NCBI RefSeq assembly: GCF_029017545.1
Contig: NW_026555344.1
Coordinates: 39,892,484 to 39,956,483, forward strand
Direction: 5' to 3'
DNA: 64,000 nt
Origin: Prosopis cineraria
Lineage: Eukaryota > Streptophyta > Magnoliopsida > Fabales > Fabaceae
Shown here piece after piece: positions 12,209 through 24,200 of this stretch; within the stretch, counting starts at the first letter, position 1, and each line of letters begins with the position of its first letter. Below the pieces are notes generated by a model, which saw only the letters and a program-made list of their open reading frames with translations, was not told where the DNA came from and did not search any database. The translations under genes were made by a program, and so were the position numbers.

Positions 12209-12502
12209 TGATAGAAGGTTGAAAAATTTCTAAATAATATAAAATATATTTCTTATGCCTCTTAGGCTTTGAGTTTACACACATGGTGCAGGAAGCACCC
12301 AGAAAAACTAACACAATAGGCTAACCAACATATATTTATAGCCTAAAAATAAATCAAGAAAGCAATAAGAACTAAACGAAACAAGCTAAGGCATGCAGGC
12401 TCGAAAGATAAAACCTAGGCACACTGGGAAAAAGACAAACACTATTAGAAAACCAAAAATAAAATAACCCAAAATAACCTAACCCAATACTAATTCTCAA
12501 TG
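12209..12502 (-). repeat. 5' LTR of the copia element
   Basis: Direct repeat of 4334-4632. On the minus strand it starts CATTGAGAATT where the other copy has TGTTGAGAATT, so the terminal dinucleotide has mutated. It is followed on the plus strand by the duplicated ATTAT. Confidence 0.88.
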
Positions 12503-12963
12503 ATTATGCATGTTTAAAACATGTAAATAGTTTTCTAATTCCTCAACTTCTAGCTTGAAAGATTAATAAACAACTTCATGTTTTCTAATTAAAGTATAAT
12601 TAGGTTATTCTCTTTCATAATTTGGTGGTCCGTGCATCATCTTTGAGAAAAATGAAACATATTTTATAATAAACCATACACTAAAATTTATGTCATAACA
12701 TGTAACAAACGAGCTTAAGGAAGAAATGAAATGGGTGCTTGAGTTGATAACTCATGAGCCAGAAGTTATCATTGTATAGACGGGCAAGGAAGAAGGACAA
12801 AAGGTGTGAAAAATTTTGTTGATCAGCATTCTCTTTCTCTCTGTGCATCTTCCTCTGACCCGTCTAATGTTTTTCTTTTCTTTCCCTTTCTCTGCTGCTA
12901 TTTTCTATTGTTCGAGGGTTAGTTGTAATTAAGTTCTATAGCTTGTTGATGATCCGAGATTAT

Positions 12964-13381
12964 GGCCTGTTTGTTTAAGATTAAAAAATAGGTAATTTTT
13001 AGGTAGTTTAGGGATTTTATAAAAAAATATTTATTTTGTAGAGATTTTATAAAAAGCAGACATTATTTTGTGTTTGGTTACAATAATAAAAAATGATTAT
13101 TAGTTAGTTATTTTAAAATTTTATAATATCTCCCTTGATTTTTATTATATTATTTTAAAATTTTATGATATTTTTGCATATTATGCCTCTTTACAATAAT
13201 CTTTTATCTACGACATTAGATTATTTTCAGTAGCTACTCAAAGTAGCTTTTTAAGATAATTAGAAATCTTTCCTTTTAGATTCTGATTATTTTTAAAAAG
13301 TTAAAGAAACATCATAAAAAACTAACAAAATAGATTTTTTTAAACAAAATAAGTGATTAATAAGTCAAAACAAATGAGCCC
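12964..13381. mobile_element. MITE with GGCCTGTTTGTTT ends
   Basis: Terminal inverted repeats start GGCCTGTTTGTTTAAG on one side and GGGCTCATTTGTTTTGAC on the other. TAT flanks both ends as a 3-bp duplication. The interior is AT-rich with no coding. End sequence and TSD length suggest a PIF/Harbinger (Tourist-like) MITE; the superfamily is inferred. Confidence 0.65.
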
Positions 13382-14769
13382 TATGTTGATGAATTCTATT
13401 AACGCTTAATGGATAATATTACGAAGTATATCAATTTCTACCCATTACTTGTGTAATCTCTTTATTTTACTTGGTTAATCGTTACATAATAATATTAATA
13501 ATTCACAATTATACCTAAAAGTAAAATAAAAATAAAATTTATGTTTTTTTGGGCCAAAGAAAATAAAAATTATGTATACACATAAGAAATAATGGTTTTA
13601 AATTAAGCAAATGAGCTAATTGATATTATAGCACTATTTATCAATGCTAATTGATACTATAGCTCTATTTATCAATCATGTCCATGACAAGAAAGACACC
13701 AGGCCGATTAAAGAGTAGAAAAGTTTAGCAGAGACAATTGTGAGAATGCTTTTTTGTAGCTAGGTTTTATATTTCAAGCTTTGATATACTATTCTATATT
13801 AATATATATATATATATATATATATGCTATCTCTCTCTCTCTATATATATATATATGCTATCTCATGTAAAAGGATATCAATATATAATATTTGTTATGT
13901 TTGAATTGTTATTTACTATTAAGTAAAAATATTTCCCGGATGTTACATAAGAATATTGATTTTTGGCACAAAGTAGATGGTTTAAAAATGGAGAAAATTT
14001 TAATGAGGTTTTTTTGACCTAACTTAATGTCAGTCAAAACTCCTAAAATTATGAAATTTCACTATACATGTAGAGAATTAAAATGAAATTAAAAAATTGA
14101 TTGAAATGATTTTATTATCTTTGGTAAAATGGACAACACGACGTAAGTAGAATTTGCAACTTTTATTAACAACATAACACCAGTATAAATATAAACACAT
14201 GAAACTAGGCACATGCATGAACAACTCATATAGAAAAAATAAATAATTGATATATGAAAAATAAATAATTGATTTAAGTAGAATGAGAATTGCCTTATAT
14301 AAATTGTTCATGCACCTAGCTTCAATAGAGACAAAAGTCATTTTAATCAACTCTTTACTTTCATTTTAGTTAGCACCATTAATTACGGTTCAGCCTATTA
14401 GGTTGGCCTTTTCAAGCCTAAAAATATCAAGGGCCAACCTCTATTTTAAAATAAAAAATGATAATTTTAACTTAAAAGGGCCAATCCTTTTAAGCTTGAC
14501 AATAAAAAGGCTGGCCATTTTAAACTCTTTTATTATTATTATTTTTTAAATTTCAATGTGAAAAAATAAAAATATTAACTAAAAGAAGTAAAGACCTATT
14601 ACGGTAGACTCATTTCTCCCTCCCTCATCCATCAACTTCAATTCCACAGGAAGAGTTGAGAGTCTCCCATGGTCAATTCCTTTTTTACCTTGCCCTTACG
14701 CTATCCTTCACCTTGGTGAGTATAGATGATTTTTTTACTAAAATTAAGTTGGGCCGAAGGATATTCCTT
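13382..14769. other. AT-rich spacer
   Basis: No gene is seen. It contains a (TA)n/(CT)n compound microsatellite at about 13802-13862 and a fragment near 14500-14640 that resembles 2960-3110. Confidence 0.5.
13802..13862. repeat. Compound (TA)n-(CT)n microsatellite
   Basis: Two TA tracts flank a (CT)n tract, with the phrase ATGCTATCTC repeated on each side. Confidence 0.9.
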
Positions 14770-14957
14770 AAAATTTTGGGAGAATTATAGTTAGGTCTCA
14801 CATAAGAGAATTAATTATTGCAAGATATATTGACAACTGAACTAAACTGTATTAACAACTGGTTGTGTTATCAATACAGTTTAGTTCAGTTGTCAATGAA
14901 TCTTGCAGTAATTAATTCCTTTGTATGAGACTTTAATATAATTGTCCCTAAAATTTT
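14770..14957. mobile_element. Foldback MITE (188 bp, nearly all stem)
   Basis: The element is an inverted repeat with arms of about 85 bp. Outer arms share AAAATTTT and GTCTCA..; inner arms include a perfect 23-bp stem, 14831-14853 against 14873-14895, starting TGACAACTGAACTAAACTG. The loop is under 20 bp. A transcript would fold into a long hairpin. I found no clear target duplication, so the superfamily is open. Confidence 0.8.
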
Positions 14958-15591
14958 CCCAAAAAATATGCTATACACTTGTATTGAAAAGGTTTAATGA
15001 ATAAAAAATAAAAATAGTTCGATTTAAATGTCACGCCATAATAATTAACAGTAAATAAATAGTAGAAAAATGAACTTATTGGCATGCATGTCTATATATA
15101 TAAGAGTTCCTATTCTTATTATCTCAAATATTTTGCATGCCAAGAAAAGCATGACTTAATTTTTTTTGGAATTATCTAATATATAGAATAATTAATAAAA
15201 ATAAATAAAAAAACTAAAACGAAAAAAATTAGAATGAAAAATGATTCTCGTGTCGTTATTTTATAAATTGTAACAAATCGATTTTAAAAAAATATAATAT
15301 TGTAATTAGAAATGCATAGTATTAAATATTAAAAGAATTTATTTATTATATACGTACTAAAAAAATAAATGAGGTTTTTTTTTTTGGAAGAAACCTGCAA
15401 CGGTGCCTGCGGATCATCTTCCAAAGTAATATTTATTATGGTTATATAATTATATGAATCTTGACCAAATTTCTTGCTATGTAAGTACACATGTTTTAGC
15501 GATTGATGCTGAAAAATATAGTTTCAACTTGTCAATATCAACTTTGGCAAAAATAAAAAATAAACTGCCAATATCAAGAATCATCGCCAAG

Positions 15592-15597
<6 letters not shown>

Positions 15598-15624
<27 letters not shown>
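15598..15624. repeat. (TA)n microsatellite
   Basis: About thirteen TA units. Confidence 0.9.
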
Positions 15625-15627
<3 letters not shown>

Positions 15628-15674
15628 CAAGAATAATAATCACTTTTCTAAACTTGACAGGTATGCATTGTTTT

Positions 15675-16882
15675 AGGATAAATGAATAAATTTAACCATC
15701 AATTATTTTTTAAAAATATTGAGTAGCCGATATTATGAGGTAGTATAAAATAAATTTTTAATTTTTAAAAACAGAACATCTAACACTCACTGTCAATTTT
15801 ACTCGACAGACGCTAGGCAGGGCTGCAAAATTTGATTAAAAATGACATGTGACACTTCACCTCAGCATATATAAAGGTACAAATTCACTCAATAGATACT
15901 AGGCAGAGCCCACAAAATTTGATTGAAAATGACACGTGACATTTCATGTCAGCATGTGTAAAAGTAAAAATTTAGCCACAAATTATTTTTTGAGGAGCAC
16001 TAGATAGTCTCAACTATTAAAAAAAACCATCCAAAACCTTCTCGTCAATTTTGATCAAGCATTATTTTTTTTAGACTTAGAGGACTTATAACGTGTCAAT
16101 CTCTTCAATTTTTTTGCTTTTATTTTTAATATCAACTCGAGAAGAAAACTCTCAAAGAATTCTTATTTGAAGACATTTTCAAGCATAACACCAATGAAGT
16201 AGAAGAGGAAGAAGACAAAGGTTTTATTTTAATCTCTGTGGCAATTCGAGCGAAATAACAGTTTGAATTGTGATGCTATTACACGTGAGAGAAACTTAAT
16301 TCAAATGCCATGGCTAAATTAAGCTTGAATCAAGCTTCTCTTACGTGTAATAACATCACAATTCAAACTAGTGTTTCGTTTAAATTGCCATGGAGGTGTA
16401 AACAAAACTTTGTCTTCTCTCGCTTCTTCTTTCACTTCATTAGCATCTCCCCCTTAAATGTTTTTATATAAAATTTTTTTAAATCTCTTTTTCTTGAACT
16501 GAGACTAACAACGAAAGTAAAAAGATGGAAGAGATTAACGTGTTGTGAGTCTCATAAATTTAAAATTAAACAATATTTGGTCAAAATTGATAGAAAGATA
16601 TTAGATGATTCATTTTTTATAGTAGAGACTACCAAGTATTTCTCAAAAAATAATCCATGACTACATTTGCATATTTATTTGTTGTGGTGTTGTGCCAAAT
16701 GTCGTTTTAGTCAAAAATTCATGGCCCCACATGGAAAGTTAACATCTACTAAATAAAAATTAACAGAGGGTATTGCATGTTCTCTTTTTGAACGTTAAGA
16801 ATTTATTTCACATTATCTTATAATATAAGCTATCCAGTGCTCTTAAAAAAATAATTGGAAGTTAAATTTGCACCTTGACCTA
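15675..16882. mobile_element. 1.2-kb foldback element with arms of about 560-630 bp
   Basis: Almost the whole segment is one imperfect inverted repeat. Outer ends pair AGGATAAATG..AAATTTAACCATCAATTAT with the inverse of AATTGGAAGTTAAATTTGCACCTTGACCT. Further in, matching blocks include ATTATTTTTTGAG, GTCAATTTTGA and GTCAATCTCTTC. The centre has a close match between 16262-16304 and 16325-16368 around GAATTGTGATG and TTACACGT. The left arm is longer because an approximately 86-bp unit (15801-15886) is repeated in tandem at 15887-15967; the right arm has one copy. No coding sequence is visible. The size and long arms suit a MULE-type or Foldback non-autonomous element. Confidence 0.8.
15801..15967. 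repeat. Two-copy tandem repeat of about 86 bp in the left foldback arm
   Basis: Both copies carry CTAGGCAG, CAAAATTTGATT, AAATGACA and GTGACA. They differ at scattered positions, so the duplication is not recent. Confidence 0.75.
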
Positions 16883-18931
16883 CCATATTAAAAATAAAGC
16901 TAATTTTAGGCTATTCACATCATCATTAATTCTTAAAAATATTTTTTAAAAATAATATCAATATTATCTCAAAAATTTGCTTTCCTCTATATTCCAAAAT
17001 ATTCACGCACACGATCTCAACAATAACGTCTCAACTAATTTACAATTTTAAATTTTAATTTTAATAGTCTTAAAAAATATCAAATATCATAACTTTCTCA
17101 ATTAATCTTATTAGTATAATAGATTTTATAATTCTAATAACTATCCTTTAATTCCTATTACTTTAAATATTTTATATTTTAAATTTACAGAATTTAGATT
17201 TATATGTGAAATTTTTGAAATTTTTGAATCACTAATAACTTCCTTATCATGTTTGTTCCCTAATATCATAACTCATTTATTTTTGGATTTCATAATTTGG
17301 TATGTATCCTATTTTAAAATTATTTACATTTAAATCATTTTAATTAATTAGTGTAATAGATTTTATCATTTGAAGAACCACTCCTTAATTCTTATTAATT
17401 TAAATATTTTAAATTTAAATTTAAAATTTATAAAATTTAGATGTAAATGCAAAAGTTTTGAATCTAAAACTTCTTCCATATCCTATGATCTTCATTATCT
17501 AATATCATATTCTCTTTGTTTTAGAATTCAAAATTTGCGATATACTATATTTTACAATTATTTAAGTTTAAATTAATTTAATTAATTATTGTTATAGATT
17601 TTTTTATCATAATAACCAGCACTTAATTTAACTTTTTCCTAATTTTTAGGTGCATATTTTTGGCTTCCCACATTAACTTCTGTACACTCAAAATTCCCTT
17701 CATTATCCTTTCTTCCCAAAATTATATTTCTAATTTTGTATTCTCCAAAGTAGTTGCCATTGATGTTGTCTGTTGCACACACTATATTTGCCTATGCTCC
17801 TGACATGCTATGCTTCAAGTAAATTCCAAGTTCACGATAGTCATATTAGTGGATGCATCATAATCCTCTTCCTCTCTTTCAAATCAATCAAAAGCTTGTT
17901 TGAATTTCAGTTAAATATAATTAATTAAAAATAATTAATTAATATAATTAATTTTAATTATAATTAATTATGTTATAACATGATTTGTTTGGATACTAAA
18001 ATTGATTTTAACTGTATAAATTATCATAAAGAACATTGCTTTTTAAATTAAATTATCAATAAAGTTGTATTTAATATTATTAAATTTGTTAAATTTGATT
18101 TAAGAAGTAAAATATATTATTTAACAGTGAAATTGAATATATAAACAACCTCTTATAACTTATTTCAAAACATAATTCTGACTTAATAATCATTTATCAA
18201 AATTTGTTGCTGTTTGGATAACTTTCATTAAAAAATCAATTTTGGCCCAAAAAATTAGTTTTATATGCTTTCCAAATAGGCAGCAAGTCTCACTTTTCAT
18301 CAAGTTCCTTCAAGACGTACTATTTCTCATTGCAAATTGCGAAAGGTGTGGTTCTCATGCACACGTGTCATCCTTTTTTTTTTTTGAAAAAAAGAATTTT
18401 TCATTTAGTTTTTTTTTTTTAACAACCTTCTGCTAATATTGTTCAAATTAATCTTTAAATATAGTTTCTACCCCAATTCAACATGCTAGTGATGCAATCT
18501 TAACTTCAAATTTTTCATAATTTAACCACCTTGCAATGTTTGCCGTGTCCTTTCTTCTGAATTCAAGGTTTAGTTCTACGTCATTGATACATCTAGATAT
18601 ATTACAACTGTTTTTTATCACGAACTCTCTTGCTTTATGAAGTGTAATATTGCTTAGGGGCGTGGGATAATTGTGATTCATAGTGATTTTATCTTTATTG
18701 AAGGATTGTATTCAAGCTCTTCTAGAATTGAAGTTTAGGATTCACGCTTTTGCTCCAATATTTATATTATTGATGAGCTGTCACTGATTTATGAATTTAT
18801 CATTAATCACTATTGTTTAAACATTCAATTTTTGGCCAAAAAAATTCAAAAAAGTTCAATAATGTAACTAATATAATATGAAGTTAATTAAATATCACGG
18901 TTTCACGTAATATCATAAATAGCACTCATTT
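16883..18931. other. AT-rich spacer without a gene
   Basis: Mostly AT-rich sequence with TTAATTAA-type runs around 17900-18000. Scraps such as GCTTGTTTGAAT and TTTGTTTGGATA hint at an eroded MITE at about 17890-18240, but the ends are not clear enough to call. No protein or RNA gene is recognised. Confidence 0.45.
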
Positions 18932-19675
18932 GAAAAAATGATAGAAAAATTCATTTAAATTATATAAACGATAGATTGGTCTTACGAAACGGCATAAATT
19001 TTTTGAAATTCTAAAGGATATTTTTATCATTAGGAAATTATTAGAAAGGAAACTTTTGCCCTTTATTCATATTAAAAAAATTCACAACTTTTATTCACAT
19101 ATTAATATTTTTTTTAAATTTGCAACAATTGAATAGATATTTGCAAGTCCTGATTTGTAGGTCTTAATATGTATCAGGTGTTGAAAATTTATAACTTTTC
19201 ATTCACAACTTTTGTTCCTATATTAATAACTTTTACTTTTAAATTCACAATAATTTAATAGTTATTTGCAACTCTGCATTTGCAGGTCCTAATATACATC
19301 ATGTATTGAAAATTCATAACTTTTCATTTATAATTTTTTGTTCTTATATTAATAACTTTTGCTTCTAAATTCATAATAATTCAATAATTATTCACAACTC
19401 CGCATATATAGGTCTTGATATGCATCATCTGTTAAAAATTCATAACTTTTGTTCACAATTTTTGTTTCTATATTAACAACTTTTATTTTTAAATTTGTAA
19501 CAATTCAATAGTCATTTGTAATTTCAAGGGTTTTTGTTTTATGTGAGGGCAATTTGGTTATTTTTTTAATTCCCTAATGACAAAAAAATCCCATGAGACT
19601 CAAAGAAATTATGTCATTTTGTAGGACCAATCTGTCATTCACATAATTTAAATAGATTTTTTTTGTCATTTTTTC
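18932..19675. mobile_element. MULE-like non-autonomous element carrying a tandem array
   Basis: Inverted terminal arms of about 120 bp begin GAAAAAATGATAG on the left and GAAAAAATGACAA on the right (inverted). Both contain ATTTAAATTAT..GA..AGATTGGTC and a matching CATTAGG/GAAATTA block. The flanks CACTCATTT (18923-18931) and TACTTATTT (19676-19684) agree at 7 of 9 positions, as expected for an aged 9-bp Mutator-type duplication. Between the arms lies only the tandem array at 19081-19530; no transposase is visible. Confidence 0.7.
19081..19530. repeat. Tandem array, four copies of about 121-125 bp
   Basis: Copies start near 19081, 19202, 19327 and 19452 with TTCACAACTTTT or a variant. Each carries TATTAATAACTTTT, TTCAATAGTTATT, a GCAGGTCCTAATATGCATC-like block and AAAATTCATAACTTTT. 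The copies are diverged and the last is truncated. Confidence 0.85.
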
Positions 19676-19977
19676 TACTTATTTTATAATATTTTTAGCT
19701 TTAATTACAATTTTATTTTAAAATATCATTATGTAGTGTACTTTCTTCAACAATTTTAAATGATTTACTACTCAAAATACTTTTATTTAATGTGATGACT
19801 TATTTTAAATGATTTAATATGAATATACTTTTGAATAATTATACACACACATATAATGCAATGACTTATTTTAAACGATGTACTATGATTTGTTGATAAA
19901 AAATGTTAACTACCTATACATGTATATAGCTACTACTATTTTATAATATTTTGTTGATTCATCTAACAGGTGTAGAC

Positions 19978-20947
19978 TAGGGGTGTTCAATCTTATACCT
20001 ATTCTGGTTTGCTCAATTTTGTTTTGGTCATATCAAAATAGGTCTTTTTTAATGTGAAAATAATCGAGACAAAATTTTATTGGACAGAATGAGAAAGATA
20101 TTTGAGGCAGAATAAGACATGAGATTACCCTTGGGATATCCCGTGCTGTCCAAATATATATATATATATATATATGTATATGTATGTATGTATGTATGTA
20201 TGTATTTTATTTTAAAAATATTCATTAAATATATTAATTATATTAATATAATTTATAACTATATCAATTGTATTAATTATAATTTCAATACATACAATTC
20301 CTATTTAAAATTAAAATTTTTTTATATTGATAATTTTAATGACACAAAATAAGCAATACATGATAATCTCTTTCTTTACAATACATTAATTCTATTAATA
20401 TAATTTATTTTTATATCTATTTATTTAATAATTTTGTTTATGTCATATTTCTTGCTTTATTTTTAGAAAAGTGACTAGGTTAACCTATCTTAACTAAAGA
20501 AGAAGCACAAAAACTTAATGTAGTATTTGTCTTGTTTGCTATTGTTACTCTTATAACCTAAATATCACTTTTAATTTATATCATAATGTGTTAAATCTTA
20601 TGTATGCTTGGCTTTAAATTGTACATTTATAATTGTGATTGATGTAATTTAATAATTAATTTTAAAGTGTTGTAATTTATGTATTCATATTGTGTTGGTT
20701 TTAAATTTAATAAGTTATGTGATTTGAAATTTTAATAAATGTTGTTATTTAAGCATTTCTTTCATATTGTCCTCTTTATTCTAATAACAGAATGTCCCAA
20801 TTCCATCCTATCCTGTCCTAATTTTCAACGGGACGTGATGACTTTTAGAACGGGAAAAAGATATGAGACAAAAATTTAATTCCGATCATTTTTTAAAATA
20901 GGACATGAGACAAGAGTGTCTTAATCTCGTCTCATGAACACTCCAAG
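19978..20947. mobile_element. Possible hAT-like element, ends only
   Basis: Left end TAGGGGTGTTCAATC and right end TCATGAACACTCCA are inverted relative to each other, typical of plant hAT-type ends. Both subterminal regions repeat words such as GAGACAAAATTTTATT and GGACA..ATGAGA. No clear 8-bp duplication and no transposase is seen. A TA/TATG microsatellite lies inside. Confidence 0.35.
20154..20204. repeat. (TA)n-(TATG)n microsatellite
   Basis: A dinucleotide tract passes into about seven GTAT units. Confidence 0.9.
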
Positions 20948-21279
20948 TGCATAGCACGGGGTATATATATTGATTCATATAATAATACAGAATGCTTTAA
21001 TTAATTCTTCTTATTTTTTGTTTTTTTCATACTCAATATAATTGATATTTGTATTGCGCTGTGTTAACGTCTCTGCTTCTTTTAGTTTAAACTTTAAATG
21101 TCGCATTTAAAGACTGCAAAGGAAGAAAACGAGATGGAACGAAGCTTATTTGCCGATCACAATTATTAAGACATGTACACAAAGAAACCGGAGTCTTGAA
21201 AGTTGAAACTCATAAGCGTCCGTATTAAACATTTCATGTTAAGCAAACCGTAAAAGCCTATCCACATCATCGTTCCTGA

Positions 21280-24200
21280 CTATTTGAATGCGACTTCCGT
21301 ATTGGAGGACGAAGGAGAGACAAACAGAGAGGCAGAAAAACTAGTGTTGTTGCTGTTTATTGGGTATGAGTGCTTCATCGTATTCCCTCTTGGGTCTTGA
21401 TCACTTGAACTATTATTATTATTGTTATCTTCTTCATTTGCAGAAGATCCGTGAAGAAGCACATCAACTTTCATATATTCCTCCCTTTCCTGCCTGATCT
21501 CTTTAAGCATTGCAGCTACATCTTTCATGGTTGGCCTATCTTCTGGCCCTGGATTCACACACAACAAAGCCACCCCCAAAGTCTGCAATATTTCTTCTAT
21601 TTCGGGTTCAGGCCTTGCACATAGGCTTGGGTCTAGCACTTCACTTCCTCCTCTTTTCTGTCTGACCCAGTCAACAATGTGGAGCCCGTCTGGTATTGTT
21701 GGGTCAATTGGTTGCTTCCCTGTTAGCACTTCTAATACAACAATCCCATAACTGTACACGTCACTTTTCTCTGTTATCTTCATCATGTATCCATATTCTA
21801 GAAATCACAAGAAGCCCAAAAATTAGTGGTGAATGATAAAATATATGTTAACATAGGAGACTTAGCAAGATATGAAGAGATGATCTTTAGGACCATATGG
21901 TACTGACCAGGAGCGATATAGCCATAGGAGCCGGCCAGTGTGCTAGAGGATCTTGCGAAATCTCCATCATCAACAAGTTTAGCAAGCCCAAAATCAGCAA
22001 TGTATGGCTCAAAATGAGGACCTATGAGAATATTGTTGGCCTTGATGTCCCTATGAACAATGGGAGGAACACAATCATGGTGAAGATAAGCCAAGCCTTG
22101 AGCTGCTCCCAGCAATATCCGATACCTGATGTCCCAGTCCAAGCAGTTTCCACCACTTCGTTCATGAAGCAAACTTCCCAGGCTCCCATTTGGCATGTAG
22201 TCATACATGAGTAGCCTAGTATTTCGGTTCCAACAGCAACCGAGGAACCTCACAATGTTCTTGTGTCGAATGGAACCCAAGGTTTTAACCTCAGCTGAGA
22301 AGGAATCACGAACTCCTCCTCCATGAACTGCTAGCTTGTCATTTTGCCGATCATATCCAGTACCCAATGTTGTTGGCCATAGTTTTTTCACAGCAATGAC
22401 ATCACCATTTTCTAGTTCTGCACGATAAACGACCCCAGAACATCCTTTTCCAATCACATTAGAGTCAACCAGACATTTTAGGACCTGATCGATAGTGAAG
22501 TTTAATTTTTGAAATGGCGTGAACTGCCAAGGCCATGAATCCCCTCCCATCTCAGAATTATTGTCATCTTGAGCCCTTTTCTTTGCTCGATACACTGTAA
22601 GAATTCCAAAGATTGCCATTGCAATGGTGAAGGCACTTAGCAATCCTAGGCACAATTTCATTCTCCTAGCCTTATTAGAATCACTATTATTGTGTATTTT
22701 TGTCATTGCAGAATTGCTAATGAAGCACGAGTCTCGGCCACTTGGACACAAGCCATGATTTCCTTCCAAATCTGTTGGTGACAATTGGTGGAATAACTTG
22801 ATGTCCGGAAGATAACCAGTGAAAATGTTGAAGGAGATGTTGAGAGAAACAAGATTTTCAAGTCCTGAAAGTGCCACCAAATCTCCTTCAAGCTTGTTGT
22901 GGGAAAGGTCTAGAGCAGAAAGTTTGTTCAGAGAAGAAACCTGCGGTGGGATTACTCCAGATAATGCATTGTGACTCAAATTCAAAGTAATGTCAAGTGC
23001 TTCTATATCAAAAAGTTCTGACGGGATTCTTCCTGAGAGATTATTGCTACTTAGATCTAGCAATTGAAGACTTGAACAAAGGCCAAGTGACGAGGGTATT
23101 GATCCAGACAATGAGTTTTTGCTAAGGATAAGCCTAATAAGTGAAGTGAGTTGGCCAACACTCACTGGAATTTCACCAGAGAAATGATTCAGAGAAACAT
23201 CTAAAACCTCAAGCCTTGTGAGCGAAGATAGAGAACTAGGTAAAACACCAGAAAGGGAGTTATTGCTAAGGTTCAACATTTGCAGTTCTTTGCAATTTCC
23301 TAACTCAACTGGCACTAAGCCAGTAAGATTATTCTCTGACAGATCGAGGAAGTTTAGGTTATTGAGAAAGCCAAGTTCTCTTGGAATCTCTCCACCAATT
23401 TTGTTGTTCAAAAGTCGAAGTCGAATGAGAGAACTACAATTACCAATTTCCTGGGGCATAGGCCCAGAAAGATGGTTAGAGATTAGCAGAAGCTTAGTCA
23501 GATTTTGAAGCTGAAATAAGCTAGGAGGTAAGCTATCAGTGAGTGAATTATATGACAAATCAAGAGCTTCTAGGCTGGCACAACTACCCAATTCAGAAGG
23601 AATGCTTCCTTCAAGTTTATTTTGCCAAGCGAAAAAGACAGTAAGCTTCTTCAACTTTCCAAGTTCAACCGGAATTGACCCTGATATCTGATTAGTATCT
23701 ACCTGAAGCTGTATGAGGTTCGAAAGATTGGAAAGAACAGGCGGGATGGAACCAGACAAGTTATTGTTACTTAGCATAAGTTCTTCAAGATTCGAGAGGT
23801 TTCCAAAAGTAATAGGTATCGTTCCAGACAAGGAGTTTAAAGAAACATCAAGGATCTTCAAGTTCCAACAGTTACCAATTTCCTGAGGTATGCTTCCCAC
23901 AAATTTATTCTGCCATAACAACATTTTCTCTAGTTTTTGAAGCTTTCCCAGCTCTTTTGGCAATGAACCGAGTAGCTCATTCTCGTACAAAAACAAGTTC
24001 ACAAGCTCAGAGCAATTTCCTATTTCAGGAGGAATCTCACCAGACAACATAGTATTATAAATAGAAATTGTTTGGAGCAGCCTTAACTTACCCAAAGAAG
24101 CAGGTAATGAACCGGAGATTTTAGTGTCAGCCAGACCTAATATAGTCAAGTTACTGCAATCCCCAAGAGCATCAGGAATCCTCCCCACAATGCCATTGTT

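Larger units (their letters stand above)
4334..12502 (-). mobile_element. Degenerate Ty1/copia LTR retrotransposon with two nested insertions
   Basis: Two direct long terminal repeats (4334-4632 and 12209-12502, roughly 85% alike by eye) bound the element. They are flanked by the 5-bp target duplication ATTAT at 4329-4333 and 12503-12507. The element reads on the minus strand: gag, protease, integrase, reverse transcriptase, RNase H, the Pol order of copia elements. Next to the right-hand LTR the minus strand shows TGGTAGCAGC (12199-12208), a degenerate initiator-Met tRNA primer-binding site. A short purine stretch AAGGAG abuts the other LTR. Subtracting the two nested insertions and their target duplications leaves about 4.84 kb, a usual copia length. 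Many stops and frame changes make it inactive. Confidence 0.9.

Noticed and set aside
19081..19530. Evenly spaced repeats that might suggest a CRISPR-like array
   Set aside because: Units are 121-125 bp, contiguous and diverged, in a plant genome and bounded by inverted repeats; it is a tandem array in a transposon.
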